The notes beneath the pieces are model-generated. The model made no database searches. It was given only the letters and a program-made list of their open reading frames with translations, and had not been told where the DNA came from. 64,000 nt of DNA from Streptomyces sp. AC1-42W (GTDB lineage: Bacteria > Actinomycetota > Actinomycetes > Streptomycetales > Streptomycetaceae). The DNA lies in contig NZ_QKWY01000001.1 in NCBI RefSeq assembly GCF_003248355.1, positions 2,872,001 through 2,936,000 of the forward strand, in the 5' to 3' direction. Below are positions 12,784 to 21,215 of the stretch, in pieces. The position numbers and the translations under genes are program-made. Within the stretch, counting starts at the first letter, position 1; each line of letters starts with the position of its first letter.

Positions 12784-13941
12784 ATGACAGAGCGTGCGCA
12801 GGCCGCGCCGGGACGACGGACCCTCATCGGGGCGGGAGCGGCGGTCCTGGGAACCGCCGCCCTGGGCGTCACCACAACGGCGCAGGCGGCCGGGCGGCAC
12901 GGCGGCCACGGCGGCCACCGCCTCGACCTGCCGGTCCCCACGGTCATCGGCCACCGGGGCGCCAGCGGCTACCGCCCCGAACACACCCTGGGCTCCTACC
13001 AGCTCGCCCTGGACCTGGGCGCGCACATCATCGAGCAGGACCTCGTGCCGACCCGCGACGGCCACCTCGTCTGCCGCCACGAGAACGACATCACCGCCAC
13101 CACGGACGTCTCCGAGCACCCCGAGTTCGCGAACCGCCGCACCACCAAGACCGTCGACGGCGTCCGCCTCACCGGCTGGTTCACCGAGGACTTCACCCTC
13201 GCCGAACTGAAGACGCTGCGCGCCAAGGAGCGCATTCCGGCCAACCGCCAGAAGAACACCCTCTACGACGACCGCTGGGAGGTCCCCACCTTCGAGGAGG
13301 TCCTGCGCTGGGCCGACCGCGAGGGCCGCCGCCGCTCCAAGCCCGTCTGGCTGTACGTCGAGACCAAGCACCCCACCTACTTCCGCGGCCTGGGCCTCGG
13401 CCTGGAGGAGCCGCTCGCCAAGCTCCTGCGCCGCTACGGACGCCACCGCGCCCAGTCCCCGGTGATCCTCCAGTCCTTCGAGCCGGGCAGCGTCCAGCGC
13501 CTGGCGAAGCTGGTCGCCACCCCGCGCATCGTGCTCCTCTCCGGCGCCGGCAGCCGCCCGTGGGACTTCCAGGTGTCCGGCGACCCGCGCACCACGGACG
13601 ACCTGATCACGCCGAAGGGCCTGAAGTGGCTGGCCTCCTTCGCCCAGGGCATCGGCCCCACGCTTGACCTGATCATCCCCAAGGACGCCTCCGGCCGGCT
13701 CACCGAGCCCACCACACTGGTGCGCGACGCCCACGCCCGGGGCCTCGTCCTGCACCCGTACACCATGCGCAACGAGAACGCCTTCCTGCCCGCCGACTTC
13801 CGGCGCGGCACCGACCCCCACGCGTACGGGGACGCGTTCGGCGCGTTCGCCGCGTACTTCGCGACCGGGATCGACGGCGTCTTCTCCGACAACCCGGACA
13901 CCGCGCTGCTCGCCGCGGCGGACTTCACGGCACGGCGCTAG
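12784..13941 (+). CDS. Exported glycerophosphodiester phosphodiesterase family protein
   Basis: This 385-residue enzyme starts with a twin-arginine-like signal (GRRTLIGAGAAVLGTAALG, then AQA cleavage region), so export through Tat or Sec is likely. The GDPD core begins IGHRGASGYRPEHT with catalytic His57, followed by IIEQDLVPTRDGHLVCRHE (metal-binding Glu/Asp and second His) and VETKHP. It would release glycerol-3-phosphate from glycerophosphodiesters outside the cell, useful under phosphate or carbon shortage. A GAGGAG lies 5-10 bases before the ATG. The His/Gly-rich stretch after the signal is probably only a spacer. Confidence 0.93.
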   Translation: MTERAQAAPGRRTLIGAGAAVLGTAALGVTTTAQAAGRHGGHGGHRLDLPVPTVIGHRGASGYRPEHTLGSYQLALDLGAHIIEQDLVPTRDGHLVCRHENDITATTDVSEHPEFANRRTTKTVDGVRLTGWFTEDFTLAELKTLRAKERIPANRQKNTLYDDRWEVPTFEEVLRWADREGRRRSKPVWLYVETKHPTYFRGLGLGLEEPLAKLLRRYGRHRAQSPVILQSFEPGSVQRLAKLVATPRIVLLSGAGSRPWDFQVSGDPRTTDDLITPKGLKWLASFAQGIGPTLDLIIPKDASGRLTEPTTLVRDAHARGLVLHPYTMRNENAFLPADFRRGTDPHAYGDAFGAFAAYFATGIDGVFSDNPDTALLAAADFTARR

Positions 13942-14071
13942 GACGGTGGGCCCGGCTCCCCTGCACACCCGTTCCCGTCACATCGCAGGGGAGTTGGGTA
14001 TGTCACAGCGGAGTTTGGGCCCCATCCGTTCCCGTCGCCTTGGATGTCTGCGCAGAATGCTCCCCGGCGGA

Positions 14072-14113
14072 GGTTGTCGCTCCTGATCTTCGGGAAAGGA
14101 GCGGAAGACAACC
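14072..14113 (+). other. Stem-loop in the 5' leader of the GNAT gene
   Basis: GGTTGTC-GCTCCT pairs with AGGAGC-GGAA-GACAACC: 13 paired bases on each side with a four-base bulge and a 12-base loop. It ends about 30 bases before the GNAT start and could be a leader RNA structure. I do not recognise the class. Confidence 0.45.
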
Positions 14114-14144
14114 GGCGGATCAGGTGAGCGGGAGGCATGCGCAC

Positions 14145-14651
14145 ATGGGCATGAGCGTGACCATCTCGGCGGCGGGCGCACAGGACGCCGAAGAGATTCT
14201 GAAGCTTCAGTACCTCTGTTTCCAGAGCGAGGCGGAGCTGTACGGCAATTACCGCATCGACCCGCTCATCCAGACCCTCGACTCGCTCCGCACCGAGATC
14301 GCGGACCACCTGGTGTACGTGGCCCGCCTCGGCGACGAGGTCGTCGGCTCCGTGCGGGGCACGATCGACGAGGAGGGCACCGGCCGGATCGGCAGGCTCT
14401 GTGTCCACCCCCGGCTGCGCGGCCACGGCCTCGGCGCCCGGCTGCTGCGCGCGGCGGAGGCCGGCCTCGCCGAGGAGCGCTCCGCCACCCGCTTCCGGCT
14501 GCACACCGGCCACCGCAGCGAGGGCAACCTACGCCTCTACCGGCGCGCGGGATACGCCCCCGTGGGCAACGCCACCGGCAGCGACGGCGTCATGATGATC
14601 CTGCTGGAGAAGGACGCCCAGGCCCCCGGCGCGTACGTCGCCAGCGCCTAG
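14145..14651 (+). CDS. GNAT-family N-acetyltransferase
   Basis: The 168-residue protein carries the acetyl-CoA-binding loop as RLCVHPRLRGHGLGARLL, followed by EGNLRLYRRAGY, the usual motif B and C-terminal GNAT features. Acceptor substrate unknown. The ATG at 14145 follows GGAGG at 14131-14135. A second ATG at 14151 is further from it. It is a single-gene unit between GDPD and convergent membrane-protein genes, preceded by a structured leader at 14072-14113. Confidence 0.88.
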   Translation: MGMSVTISAAGAQDAEEILKLQYLCFQSEAELYGNYRIDPLIQTLDSLRTEIADHLVYVARLGDEVVGSVRGTIDEEGTGRIGRLCVHPRLRGHGLGARLLRAAEAGLAEERSATRFRLHTGHRSEGNLRLYRRAGYAPVGNATGSDGVMMILLEKDAQAPGAYVASA

Positions 14652-14690
14652 CGTTTACGTACGAACGAGGCGGGCGCCGCGTTCCGGCCG

Positions 14691-15128
14691 TTACGCGGTA
14701 CGGGCGCGGCGCAGCCACATCATCCCGGTGACCGGCAGGATCACCGGGATGAACAGGTAGTCCCGGCCGCAGTACGACCACACCGTGGCGTCGGCGAACG
14801 CGGACGGCTCCACCAGCGTCCACGCCCCCACCACCAGCACCCCGGCCAGCTCGGCCGCGCAGCACACCAGCGCCGTCCGGCGGGCCCGCTCGCCCCCGCG
14901 CACCAGCGAGTACGTGATGAAGCCGTAGACCGCCGCGGCCACGGCCGACAGCACATAGGCCAGGGGCGCGCGGTCGAAGTCCAGGATCATCTGGACGATC
15001 GAGCGGGACGCCGCCGCCACGGTGAACACCCCGTAGAACCAGACCAGGACCCGGCCGGGGCCGCGGCTCAGGTCGAAGGGCCGCTTCTCGTCGGCGGCCG
15101 TCGCCGGCGTGGTGTCGGTGTCGGCCAC
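14691..15128 (-). CDS. Small integral membrane protein of unknown function (145 aa)
   Basis: The protein has a short charged N terminus and about four hydrophobic helices (VLVWFYGVFTVAAA, YVLSAVAAAVYGFITYSLV, a third after an Arg-rich loop, and YLFIPVILPVTGMMW). I cannot assign a family with a function. The GTG start at 15128 lies two bases after the stop of the co-directional membrane gene at 15131, and the end of that gene supplies the GGGGAGG ribosome-binding site, so the pair is an operon. Position before metNIQ on the opposite strand suggests no shared role. Confidence 0.8.
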   Translation of the reverse strand: MADTDTTPATAADEKRPFDLSRGPGRVLVWFYGVFTVAAASRSIVQMILDFDRAPLAYVLSAVAAAVYGFITYSLVRGGERARRTALVCCAAELAGVLVVGAWTLVEPSAFADATVWSYCGRDYLFIPVILPVTGMMWLRRARTA

Positions 15129-15130
15129 GG

Positions 15131-15490
15131 TCAGCCTCCCCAGATGTCGTAGAGCCGTACTTCGAGGACGGCCAGGACGACCGCGCCCGCCGCCACCGTC
15201 ACCGAACCCCAGCGGGTCCGCTCGCTCAGCGACAGGAACCCCGCCGCCGGAACGGCGAGGAACGCCCCGGCCAGATACGCGATGAAGATGGTCATGCCCT
15301 GCTCGGGCCGCTCGCCGCGGGCCAGCTGCACGATCCCGGTCACCAGCTGCGCCAGCGCCAGCAGCGAGACGACGGCCATACCGATGAAGTGCCAGTCCTT
15401 GGTGGGCTGGTCCCGGTAGGCGGCGTGTCCGCACCAGGCGGCGAGGGCGAGGGCGGCCGCGGCGACCGCGACCGTCAGGGCGTCGAGCAT
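15131..15490 (-). CDS. Small four-helix integral membrane protein of unknown function (119 aa)
   Basis: Four hydrophobic segments are visible: residues about 5-25, 35-58, 66-88 and 93-112. The last contains WGSVTVAAGAVVLAVLEV. No enzymatic motif is seen. It is the first gene of a leftward two-gene operon with the 145-aa membrane protein, with a two-base gap. The pairing of two small multi-helix proteins suggests a heteromeric membrane complex, but that is inference only. Confidence 0.8.
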   Translation of the reverse strand: MLDALTVAVAAAALALAAWCGHAAYRDQPTKDWHFIGMAVVSLLALAQLVTGIVQLARGERPEQGMTIFIAYLAGAFLAVPAAGFLSLSERTRWGSVTVAAGAVVLAVLEVRLYDIWGG

Positions 15491-15712
15491 GTGCCGAGGG
15501 TATTACGGGGCGCCGGGACGGCCGCGTGCGCCCCTGCGGGCCGGGCTCCGGGGCCGCGGGCGTACGGGCCGGCGGCCGTGGCCTTGACCACAGCGGGCGC
15601 CCGCCCCCGCCACCCCGGAACAGCCGGAACCAGCCAGTCGCCGCCACTATCGCCGCAGGTCAGAGCGGTATGGTCGGAATTCGCCGCCGGGTACGGAGTT
15701 GAGGTGCATCCC

Positions 15713-15775
15713 TGTCCGCGAATGTCCGCTATTCGGACAAACGGTTCGACCGTCCGTCCGGGTCTGTTTTACTTG
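15713..15775 (+). promoter_or_regulatory. Candidate regulated promoter of the metNIQ leader transcript
   Basis: An inverted repeat TGTCCG-N5-CGGACA (15723-15739), preceded by a second TGTCCG copy at 15713, lies directly upstream of a possible -35 (TTCGAC, 15745-15750) and an AT-rich TTTTACTTG about 10 bases before the leader ATG. The layout suggests a repressor or activator site on the promoter. The promoter elements themselves are weak matches. Confidence 0.4.
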
Positions 15776-15780
15776 TGCCC

Positions 15781-15867
15781 ATGACCACGACGAGCAGCCG
15801 CACCCTTGCGACCGAGGCGAACACGACGCCCGGTGCTCGTTGTATGTGTCGAATGCGCGCCTTCTGA
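15781..15867 (+). CDS. Candidate 28-aa regulatory leader peptide before metNIQ
   Basis: A 28-codon ORF opens with ATG right after an AT-rich -10-like element, so the mRNA would be leaderless or nearly so. It ends RCMCRMRAF. Both cysteines use TGT, and it also contains CTT, CGT and CGA, all rare in high-GC Streptomyces genes. This clusters rare sulfur-amino-acid codons just before the stop. About 225 non-coding bases with several GGGCCC/CCCGG segments able to pair follow before metN. I infer an attenuator sensing Cys/Met supply by ribosome stalling. No homologue was searched. Confidence 0.5.
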   Translation: MTTTSSRTLATEANTTPGARCMCRMRAF

Positions 15868-16092
15868 GGGCCCACGACCGAGCCTCGCGCCCCGAAGCGA
15901 AACACCCTTCCTCCCGGCCGTCCGCACCCAGCGGCACGAGCCCGCACGGGCCCCGGCCCGCGGTGAACGCCGCGCCCGGCCGCCCCGGAACCGCTCGGAA
16001 CGTCCGATCGAAAACGTCCGGATCACCCCCTGGACGCATGCCCCGTGCCCGGCGGACACCGCGCCGCGCACTCGACAGTGACGGAAACCCCT
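15868..16092 (+). other. Non-coding leader between the candidate leader peptide and metN
   Basis: These 225 bases hold no supportable ORF. Pairing segments include GGGCCC at 15868-15873 and 15948-15953 and a small AGCCCG-CA-CGGGCC hairpin at 15939-15952. Alternative pairings of the two GGGCCC blocks would suit an attenuation or translational-occlusion switch. No known riboswitch consensus was recognised. Confidence 0.35.
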
Positions 16093-17154
16093 GTGATCAC
16101 CACGACGGGCCTGACGAAGGTCTACCGGTCGCGCGACCGTGAGGTCACCGCCCTGGACGGCGTCGACCTCCACGTCCGCGAGGGCGAGGTCTACGGCGTC
16201 ATCGGCCGCAGCGGCGCCGGCAAGTCCTCCCTGATCCGCTGCGTCAACCTCCTGGAACGCCCCACCTCCGGCACCGTGACCGTGGACGGCCGGGACCTCA
16301 CCGCCCTCGCCGGCCGCGGCCACCGTGCCGGCCGCGAACTGCGCGAGGCACGCAGTCGCATCGGCATGGTCTTCCAGCACTTCAACCTGCTGGCCTCGCG
16401 CACGGTGCAGCGCAACGTCGAACTCCCGCTGGAGATCCTCGGCGTCACCGGCCGCGAGCGCTCCCGCAAGGCCCTCGAACTCCTCGACCTGGTCGGCCTC
16501 GCCGACAAGGCCACCGCCTACCCGGCCCAGCTCTCCGGCGGCCAGAAGCAGCGCGTCGGCATCGCCCGCGCCCTGGCCGGCGACCCCAAGGTGCTCCTCT
16601 CCGACGAGGCCACCTCGGCCCTGGACCCCGAGACCACCCGCTCCATCCTCCAGCTCCTGCGCGACCTCAACCAGCAGCTCGGCCTCACCGTCCTGCTCAT
16701 CACGCACGAGATGGACGTCGTCAAGACGATCTGCGACTCCGCCGCGCTCATGCGGGGCGGCCGCGTCGTCGAGTCCGGCACCGTCGGCGAACTGCTCGCC
16801 ACACCCGGCTCCGAGCTCGCCCACGAACTGTTCCCCGTCGGCGGCACCCCCTCCGCGGCCGACCGCACCGTCGTGGACATCACCTTCCACGGCGAGGCCA
16901 CCGCCCGCCCGGTGATCTCCCAGCTCTCGCGCACCTACAACATCGACATCTCGATCCTGGGCGCGGCGATGGACACCGTCGGCGGCCGGCAGATCGGCCG
17001 CATGCGCATCGAGCTGCCCGGCCGGTTCGAGGAGAACGTCGTCCCGATCGGCTTCCTGCGCGAACAGGGCCTCCAGGCCGAGATCGTGGACGCCGAACCC
17101 GTCACCACGACCGCCCCCGCAACCGCACCGCTCATCAAGGAGGTGGCGAAGTGA
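16093..17154 (+). CDS. metN: Methionine ABC transporter ATP-binding protein
   Basis: The 353-residue ATPase has Walker A GRSGAGKSS (residues 38-46), the Q-loop MVFQHFNLL, signature LSGGQKQR, Walker B VLLSDEATSALDP and the switch His in LLITHEMD. A C-terminal NIL domain of about 90 residues (from roughly VDITFHGEATARP) is the allosteric methionine-binding module typical of MetN. The GTG at 16093 is preferred because GGAAA lies five bases upstream; an in-frame GTG at 16078 is the alternative. Its stop overlaps metI as GTGA. With metI and metQ it forms a D-/L-methionine importer. Confidence 0.93.
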   Translation: MITTTGLTKVYRSRDREVTALDGVDLHVREGEVYGVIGRSGAGKSSLIRCVNLLERPTSGTVTVDGRDLTALAGRGHRAGRELREARSRIGMVFQHFNLLASRTVQRNVELPLEILGVTGRERSRKALELLDLVGLADKATAYPAQLSGGQKQRVGIARALAGDPKVLLSDEATSALDPETTRSILQLLRDLNQQLGLTVLLITHEMDVVKTICDSAALMRGGRVVESGTVGELLATPGSELAHELFPVGGTPSAADRTVVDITFHGEATARPVISQLSRTYNIDISILGAAMDTVGGRQIGRMRIELPGRFEENVVPIGFLREQGLQAEIVDAEPVTTTAPATAPLIKEVAK

Positions 17155-17819
17155 CCTGGTCCGAAATGCAGCCACTGCTGTCCCAGGGCACCGTCGACAC
17201 CCTCTACATGGTGCTGTGGTCCACCGTCGTCACCGTCCTGGGCGGACTGCCGCTGGGCGTCCTGCTGGTCCTCACCGACAAGGGCGGACTGCTCCAGAAC
17301 ACCCCGGTGAACAAGATCGTCGGCGTGATCGTGAACATCGGCCGCTCGCTGCCGTTCATCATCCTGCTGATCGCCCTGATCCCCTTCACCACCTGGGTCG
17401 TCGGCACCTTCATCGGCCCCACCGCCATGATCGTGCCGCTCGCGGTCGGCGCCATCCCCTTCTTCGCCCGGCTCGTCGAGACGGCCGTCCGCGAGGTCGA
17501 CCACGGACTCGTCGAGGCCGTCCAGTCCATGGGCGGTTCCATCCCGACGATCGTCCGCAAGGTCCTCCTCCCGCAGGCCCTGCCGTCCCTCGTCTCCGGC
17601 ATCACCACCACCGTCATCGTGCTCATCGGCTACTCCGCGATGGCCGGCGCGGTCGGCGGCGAAGGGCTCGGCTCCAAGGCCGTCACCTACGGATTCCAGC
17701 GCTTCGACAACCGCTTCATGCTCGTCACCGTCGCGCTGCTGATCGTCATTGTGACCCTCGTCCAGCTGATCGGCGACCTCGCTGTCCGGCTGCTGGCCCG
17801 CCGCGGCCGCACCACCTGA
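17151..17819 (+). CDS. metI: Methionine ABC transporter permease
   Basis: This 222-residue membrane protein has five hydrophobic segments and the cytoplasmic coupling loop (EAVQSMGGSIPTIVRKVLLP, the EAA motif) that contacts MetN. Two copies form the translocation path. The GTG start overlaps the metN stop. A gap of 70 bases follows before metQ, without an obvious terminator, so the three genes are likely one transcript. Length and topology match MetI of other bacteria. Confidence 0.94.
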   Translation: MTWSEMQPLLSQGTVDTLYMVLWSTVVTVLGGLPLGVLLVLTDKGGLLQNTPVNKIVGVIVNIGRSLPFIILLIALIPFTTWVVGTFIGPTAMIVPLAVGAIPFFARLVETAVREVDHGLVEAVQSMGGSIPTIVRKVLLPQALPSLVSGITTTVIVLIGYSAMAGAVGGEGLGSKAVTYGFQRFDNRFMLVTVALLIVIVTLVQLIGDLAVRLLARRGRTT

Positions 17820-17889
17820 GACTTCCCTCCCCACCGAGCCCGCACTCCTTGTCCGGGCGCACCACCACCACCTGAAAGAGGCACTCTTC

Positions 17890-18747
17890 GTGCGTACCAC
17901 CATCAAGTACACCGCCGCTGCCGCCGCCACCGCCGCCATCGCCCTGGGCCTCACCGCCTGCGGCACGGACTCCGACCCGGCGGCCAAGAGCGGCGGCGAC
18001 GCCGACACCTCCAAGGCGCTCGTCGTCGCCGCGTCCCCGACGCCGCACGCCGACATCCTCGGCTTCGTCAAGAAGAACCTCGCCGACAAGGCCGGCCTCA
18101 AGCTGGAGGTCAAGGAGTTCACGGACTACGTCCTGCCGAACACCGCCACCGAGAGCGGCCAGGTCGACGCCAACTTCTTCCAGCACCAGCCCTACCTGGA
18201 CGACTTCAACGCCAAGAAGAAGACCCACCTGGTCTCCGTCGGCACCGTCCACCTGGAGCCCCTCGGCCTCTACTCCCAGAAGGTCAAGGGCCTCGACGGC
18301 ATCAAGCCCGGCCAGACCATCGCCGTCCCCAACGACACCACCAACGAGGGCCGCGCGCTCCAGCTGCTCGCCGAGAACGACCTCATCACCCTCAAGGACG
18401 GCGTCGGCTCCGACGCCAAGCTGAGCGACATCACCGACAAGAAGGGCCTGGAGTTCAAGGAGCTGGAGGCCGCCACGGTCCCGCGCGCCCTGAACGACGT
18501 CGACGCCGCCGTCATCAACGGCAACTACGCCATCGAGGCCAAGCTCAGCCCCGCCAAGGACGCCCTCGTCCTGGAGAAGGCGGACGGCAACCCGTACGCC
18601 AACATCGTCGCCGTCAAGAAGGGCGACGAGAACGACCCCCGCGTCCAGAAGCTCGTGAAGCTCCTGCACTCCGACGAGGTCAAGAAGTACATCGAGGACA
18701 CCTACCAGGGCTCCGTCATCCCGGCCTTCGGCAACGCCAAGTCCTGA
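17890..18747 (+). CDS. metQ: Methionine-binding lipoprotein
   Basis: The 285-residue protein starts with a signal peptide ending in the lipobox LTAC (Cys24), so it is anchored to the outer face of the membrane. The body matches the NlpA/MetQ family, with KNLADKAGLKLEVKEFTDYV near the start and the FFQHQPYLDDF and VPNDTTNEGRAL segments that line the ligand cleft. The GTG start follows a GAAAGAGG sequence. It delivers methionine to MetNI. A terminator hairpin follows at 18771. Confidence 0.95.
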   Translation: MRTTIKYTAAAAATAAIALGLTACGTDSDPAAKSGGDADTSKALVVAASPTPHADILGFVKKNLADKAGLKLEVKEFTDYVLPNTATESGQVDANFFQHQPYLDDFNAKKKTHLVSVGTVHLEPLGLYSQKVKGLDGIKPGQTIAVPNDTTNEGRALQLLAENDLITLKDGVGSDAKLSDITDKKGLEFKELEAATVPRALNDVDAAVINGNYAIEAKLSPAKDALVLEKADGNPYANIVAVKKGDENDPRVQKLVKLLHSDEVKKYIEDTYQGSVIPAFGNAKS

Positions 18748-18770
18748 CCCCCGCAAGGCACTTGCCCCAC

Positions 18771-18807
18771 GAGCCCCGCACACCCCACCCAGGGGGGTGC
18801 GGGGCTC
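18771..18807 (+). terminator. Terminator of metNIQ
   Basis: GAGCCCCGCAC pairs perfectly with GTGCGGGGCTC, extended by a CCCC/GGGG inner stem around a small loop. It lies 23 bases after metQ. Confidence 0.85.
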
Positions 18808-18889
18808 CGCCGTGCGGACCCGGCCATGCGCGCCGCCCCCGCGATGCTGCATGCTGTGCATTTACACGGTCTTCGGCATGGAGCGGCGC

Positions 18890-19537
18890 ATGACTTCCAC
18901 CTTCCCGGACATCTCCATCAGCACGGACCGGCTGGTGCTGCGCCCATTCGACATGGCGGACATCCCCGCGTACATCGAGATGATGAACGACGAACTCGTC
19001 ACCGCCTGGACCCACGCCCCCCACCCCTACACCCAGGTCGACGCCGAACGCTGGGTCCGCCGCATCGCCCCCGGCCACCGCACCAAGGGCGACGGGATCG
19101 CCCTCGCCGTCACCGAATTCCTCACCCAGCGCCTGGTCGGCTCGGTACGGCTGCGCAACACCGACTGGCGCACCCTGTCCACCGAGGTCGCCTACATCAC
19201 CGCCCCCTGGGCCCGCGGCGAGGGATACGCCACCGAGGCCGTGCTCGCCGTCGCCCAGTGGCTCTTCCGCGACCAGGGCTTCGAACGCATCGAACTGCGC
19301 ACCGCCGCCGACAACACCGCCTCCCAGCAGGTCGCCCAGAAGCTCGGCTGCATCAGCGAGGGCGTCCTGCGCAACGCCCGCATAGCGCGTACCAGGACCG
19401 AGAACGGCACGGACGGCGGCTGGACCGACATCCGCACCGACCTCATCGTCTGGGGCCTGCTCCCCGAAGACCTCGAAGGCGTCGCCGAACAGCTCGCCGA
19501 CGCCGGCGGATACGGCACCTACAACGACTGGAACTGA
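18890..19537 (+). CDS. GNAT-family N-acetyltransferase (RimJ/RimL type)
   Basis: The 215-residue protein opens with TDRLVLRPFDMADIPAYIEM, the typical start of RimJ/RimL-type acetyltransferases. It continues with an acetyl-CoA site ITAPWARGEGYATEAV and ERIELRTAADNTASQQVAQKLG. N-terminal or amino-group acetylation of a protein or metabolite is expected, but the acceptor is unknown. The ATG at 18890 has GGAG six bases upstream; the ATG at 18878 does not. It is a single gene between metQ and cobL. Confidence 0.9.
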   Translation: MTSTFPDISISTDRLVLRPFDMADIPAYIEMMNDELVTAWTHAPHPYTQVDAERWVRRIAPGHRTKGDGIALAVTEFLTQRLVGSVRLRNTDWRTLSTEVAYITAPWARGEGYATEAVLAVAQWLFRDQGFERIELRTAADNTASQQVAQKLGCISEGVLRNARIARTRTENGTDGGWTDIRTDLIVWGLLPEDLEGVAEQLADAGGYGTYNDWN

Positions 19538-19647
19538 CCGGGCCCGGGTCCCGGCGCCCCGCAGCCGGGAGGACCGGGTAACCTCACCCTGCCCGCCCCC
19601 GGGACAACCGCCCCCGCCTGCGACGACTCCAGGAGACTGACACCAAG

Positions 19648-20883
19648 ATGGCCGACCGGGTCACAGTGATCGGCTGGGACGGTTCACCCCTGACCAGAGC
19701 GGCCACCGCCGCGCTCTCGGCCGCGACCCTGGTCGCCGGCGCCCCCCACCACCTGGCACTGCCCGAAGTGCCCGGGAGCGCCGAACGCATCCGCCTCGGC
19801 TCCGTGGACCTCGCCGCCCGCCGCATCGCCGGCCACCGCGGCAGCGCAGTCGTCCTCGCCGACGGCGACCCCGGCTTCTTCGGCGTCGTCCGCACCCTGC
19901 GCGCCCCCGCACACGGCCTGGAGGTCGAGGTCGTCCCGGCCGTCTCCTCCGTCGCCACCGCCTTCGCCCGCGCCGGCATGCCCTGGGAGGACGCCCAGAC
20001 CGTCGTCGCCCACCCCCGCACCCTGCGCCGCGCCGTCAACGTCTGCCGCGCCCACCACAAGGTCGCCGTCCTCACCTCGCCCGGCGCGGGCCCCGCCGAA
20101 CTCGCCCTGCTCCTCGAAGGCGTCCACCGCACCTTCGTTATCTGCGAGGAACTGGGCACCGACCGCGAACAGGTCACCGTGGTCACCTCCGACACCGCGG
20201 CCGACCACGTCTGGCGCGACCCCAACGTCGTCATCGTCATCGGCGGCGGCCCCGAACGGCAGGAGGCCGCCTGGATCGCGGGCCGCCACCCCGCCCAGCC
20301 CCAGGGCGTACGCGGCTGGGCCCTGCCCGCCGGCGCCTACCCCGACCCCGGCGCCCGCCCCTCCGGCGACAGCGGCGAGGGCGAGGGCCCCGTGCTGCGC
20401 GCCGCCCAACTCGCCCACCTCGGCCCCCGCACCGGCGACCTCGTCTGGGACATCGGCTCCGGCGGCGGCGCGCTCGCCGCGGAGGCGGCCCGCTTCGGCG
20501 CGGCGGTCCTCGCCGTGGACAGCGACCCGGCCGCCTGCGCCCGCACCGCGGCCGCCGCCCGCGCCTTCGGCGTCCAGCTCCAGGTCGTCGAGGGCCGCGC
20601 CCCGCACGTACTGGAACGCCTGCCCGAACCCGACGTCGTACGGATCGGGGGCGGCGGCGTCCCCGTCGTCACCGCCGTCGCCGACCGCCGCCCGGAACGC
20701 ATCGTCACCCACGCCTCCACCCGCGACGAGGCGGAGGCGCTGGGCGCCGCCCTGGCCGGCAACGGCTACACGGTCGCCTGCTCGCTCCTCCAGTCCGTCG
20801 AACTCGACACGACCGCCTGGTCGGAGCGCGAACGCACGGTCGTCTTTCTCCTTTCCGCACTGCGTTCGGACCTTGCCCCCTGA
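19648..20883 (+). CDS. cobL: Precorrin-6Y C5,15-methyltransferase (decarboxylating)
   Basis: The 411-residue protein combines the CbiE tetrapyrrole methylase fold (residues 1 to about 200, with VLADGDPGFFGVVRTL and the PAVSSVATAFARAGMPWEDA segment) and the CbiT SAM-methyltransferase fold (from about 250, with DLVWDIGSGGGALAAEAARF as the SAM-binding loop). Together they methylate C5 and C15 and decarboxylate the acetate side chain of precorrin-6Y in aerobic cobalamin synthesis. CAGGAG lies 14 bases before the ATG. The downstream bluB-cobT fusion and cobA are the same pathway. Confidence 0.95.
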   Translation: MADRVTVIGWDGSPLTRAATAALSAATLVAGAPHHLALPEVPGSAERIRLGSVDLAARRIAGHRGSAVVLADGDPGFFGVVRTLRAPAHGLEVEVVPAVSSVATAFARAGMPWEDAQTVVAHPRTLRRAVNVCRAHHKVAVLTSPGAGPAELALLLEGVHRTFVICEELGTDREQVTVVTSDTAADHVWRDPNVVIVIGGGPERQEAAWIAGRHPAQPQGVRGWALPAGAYPDPGARPSGDSGEGEGPVLRAAQLAHLGPRTGDLVWDIGSGGGALAAEAARFGAAVLAVDSDPAACARTAAAARAFGVQLQVVEGRAPHVLERLPEPDVVRIGGGGVPVVTAVADRRPERIVTHASTRDEAEALGAALAGNGYTVACSLLQSVELDTTAWSERERTVVFLLSALRSDLAP

Positions 20884-21215
20884 CCCGTCCGCACGCGGTG
20901 CGAGGTAGGCTGGCCGATCGTCGCACCGCTCCCGGACGTTCGTCGCTTCGTTCGTCAATGTCCGGAAAAGGGGACCGTTTTGGCCCTGGCTGTGGTACGG
21001 CAACACCCTGGAAAGCGCAACGTGGCGCAGTCCACAGCGAGCCGTGGCGAAATGACCTGCCGCGGCGGCGAACGACCGCGAGAATGCAGGATGTCCGCGA
21101 CCGATTCGTGCCGCGCGGCGCGCCCGCTCGTTCCACCGGACGAGCACCGCGTGCCGTGTCCGGGCGTGCCAGGGCGACGGGCCGAAGGAGCACTGACGAT
21201 GGGCGAGGGGAACGC
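20884..21215 (+). other. 332-base gap before bluB-cobT, with a possible small ORF
   Basis: This stretch contains an open frame from a TTG at 20980 (preceded by AAAAGGGGACC) to a TGA at 21217-21219 that overlaps the bluB-cobT ATG as ATGA, giving 79 residues rich in Arg and Cys. Codon bias is weaker than in neighbouring genes, so it may be a coupled leader ORF or chance. A TAGGCT at 20906-20911 resembles a -10 element without a good -35. I see no convincing cobalamin riboswitch. Confidence 0.35.

Noticed and set aside
20884..21215. Possible cobalamin riboswitch before bluB-cobT
   Set aside because: Only an isolated ACCTGCC (21055-21061), like the end of a B12 box, was found. The rest of the conserved core and the pairing helices could not be recognised.
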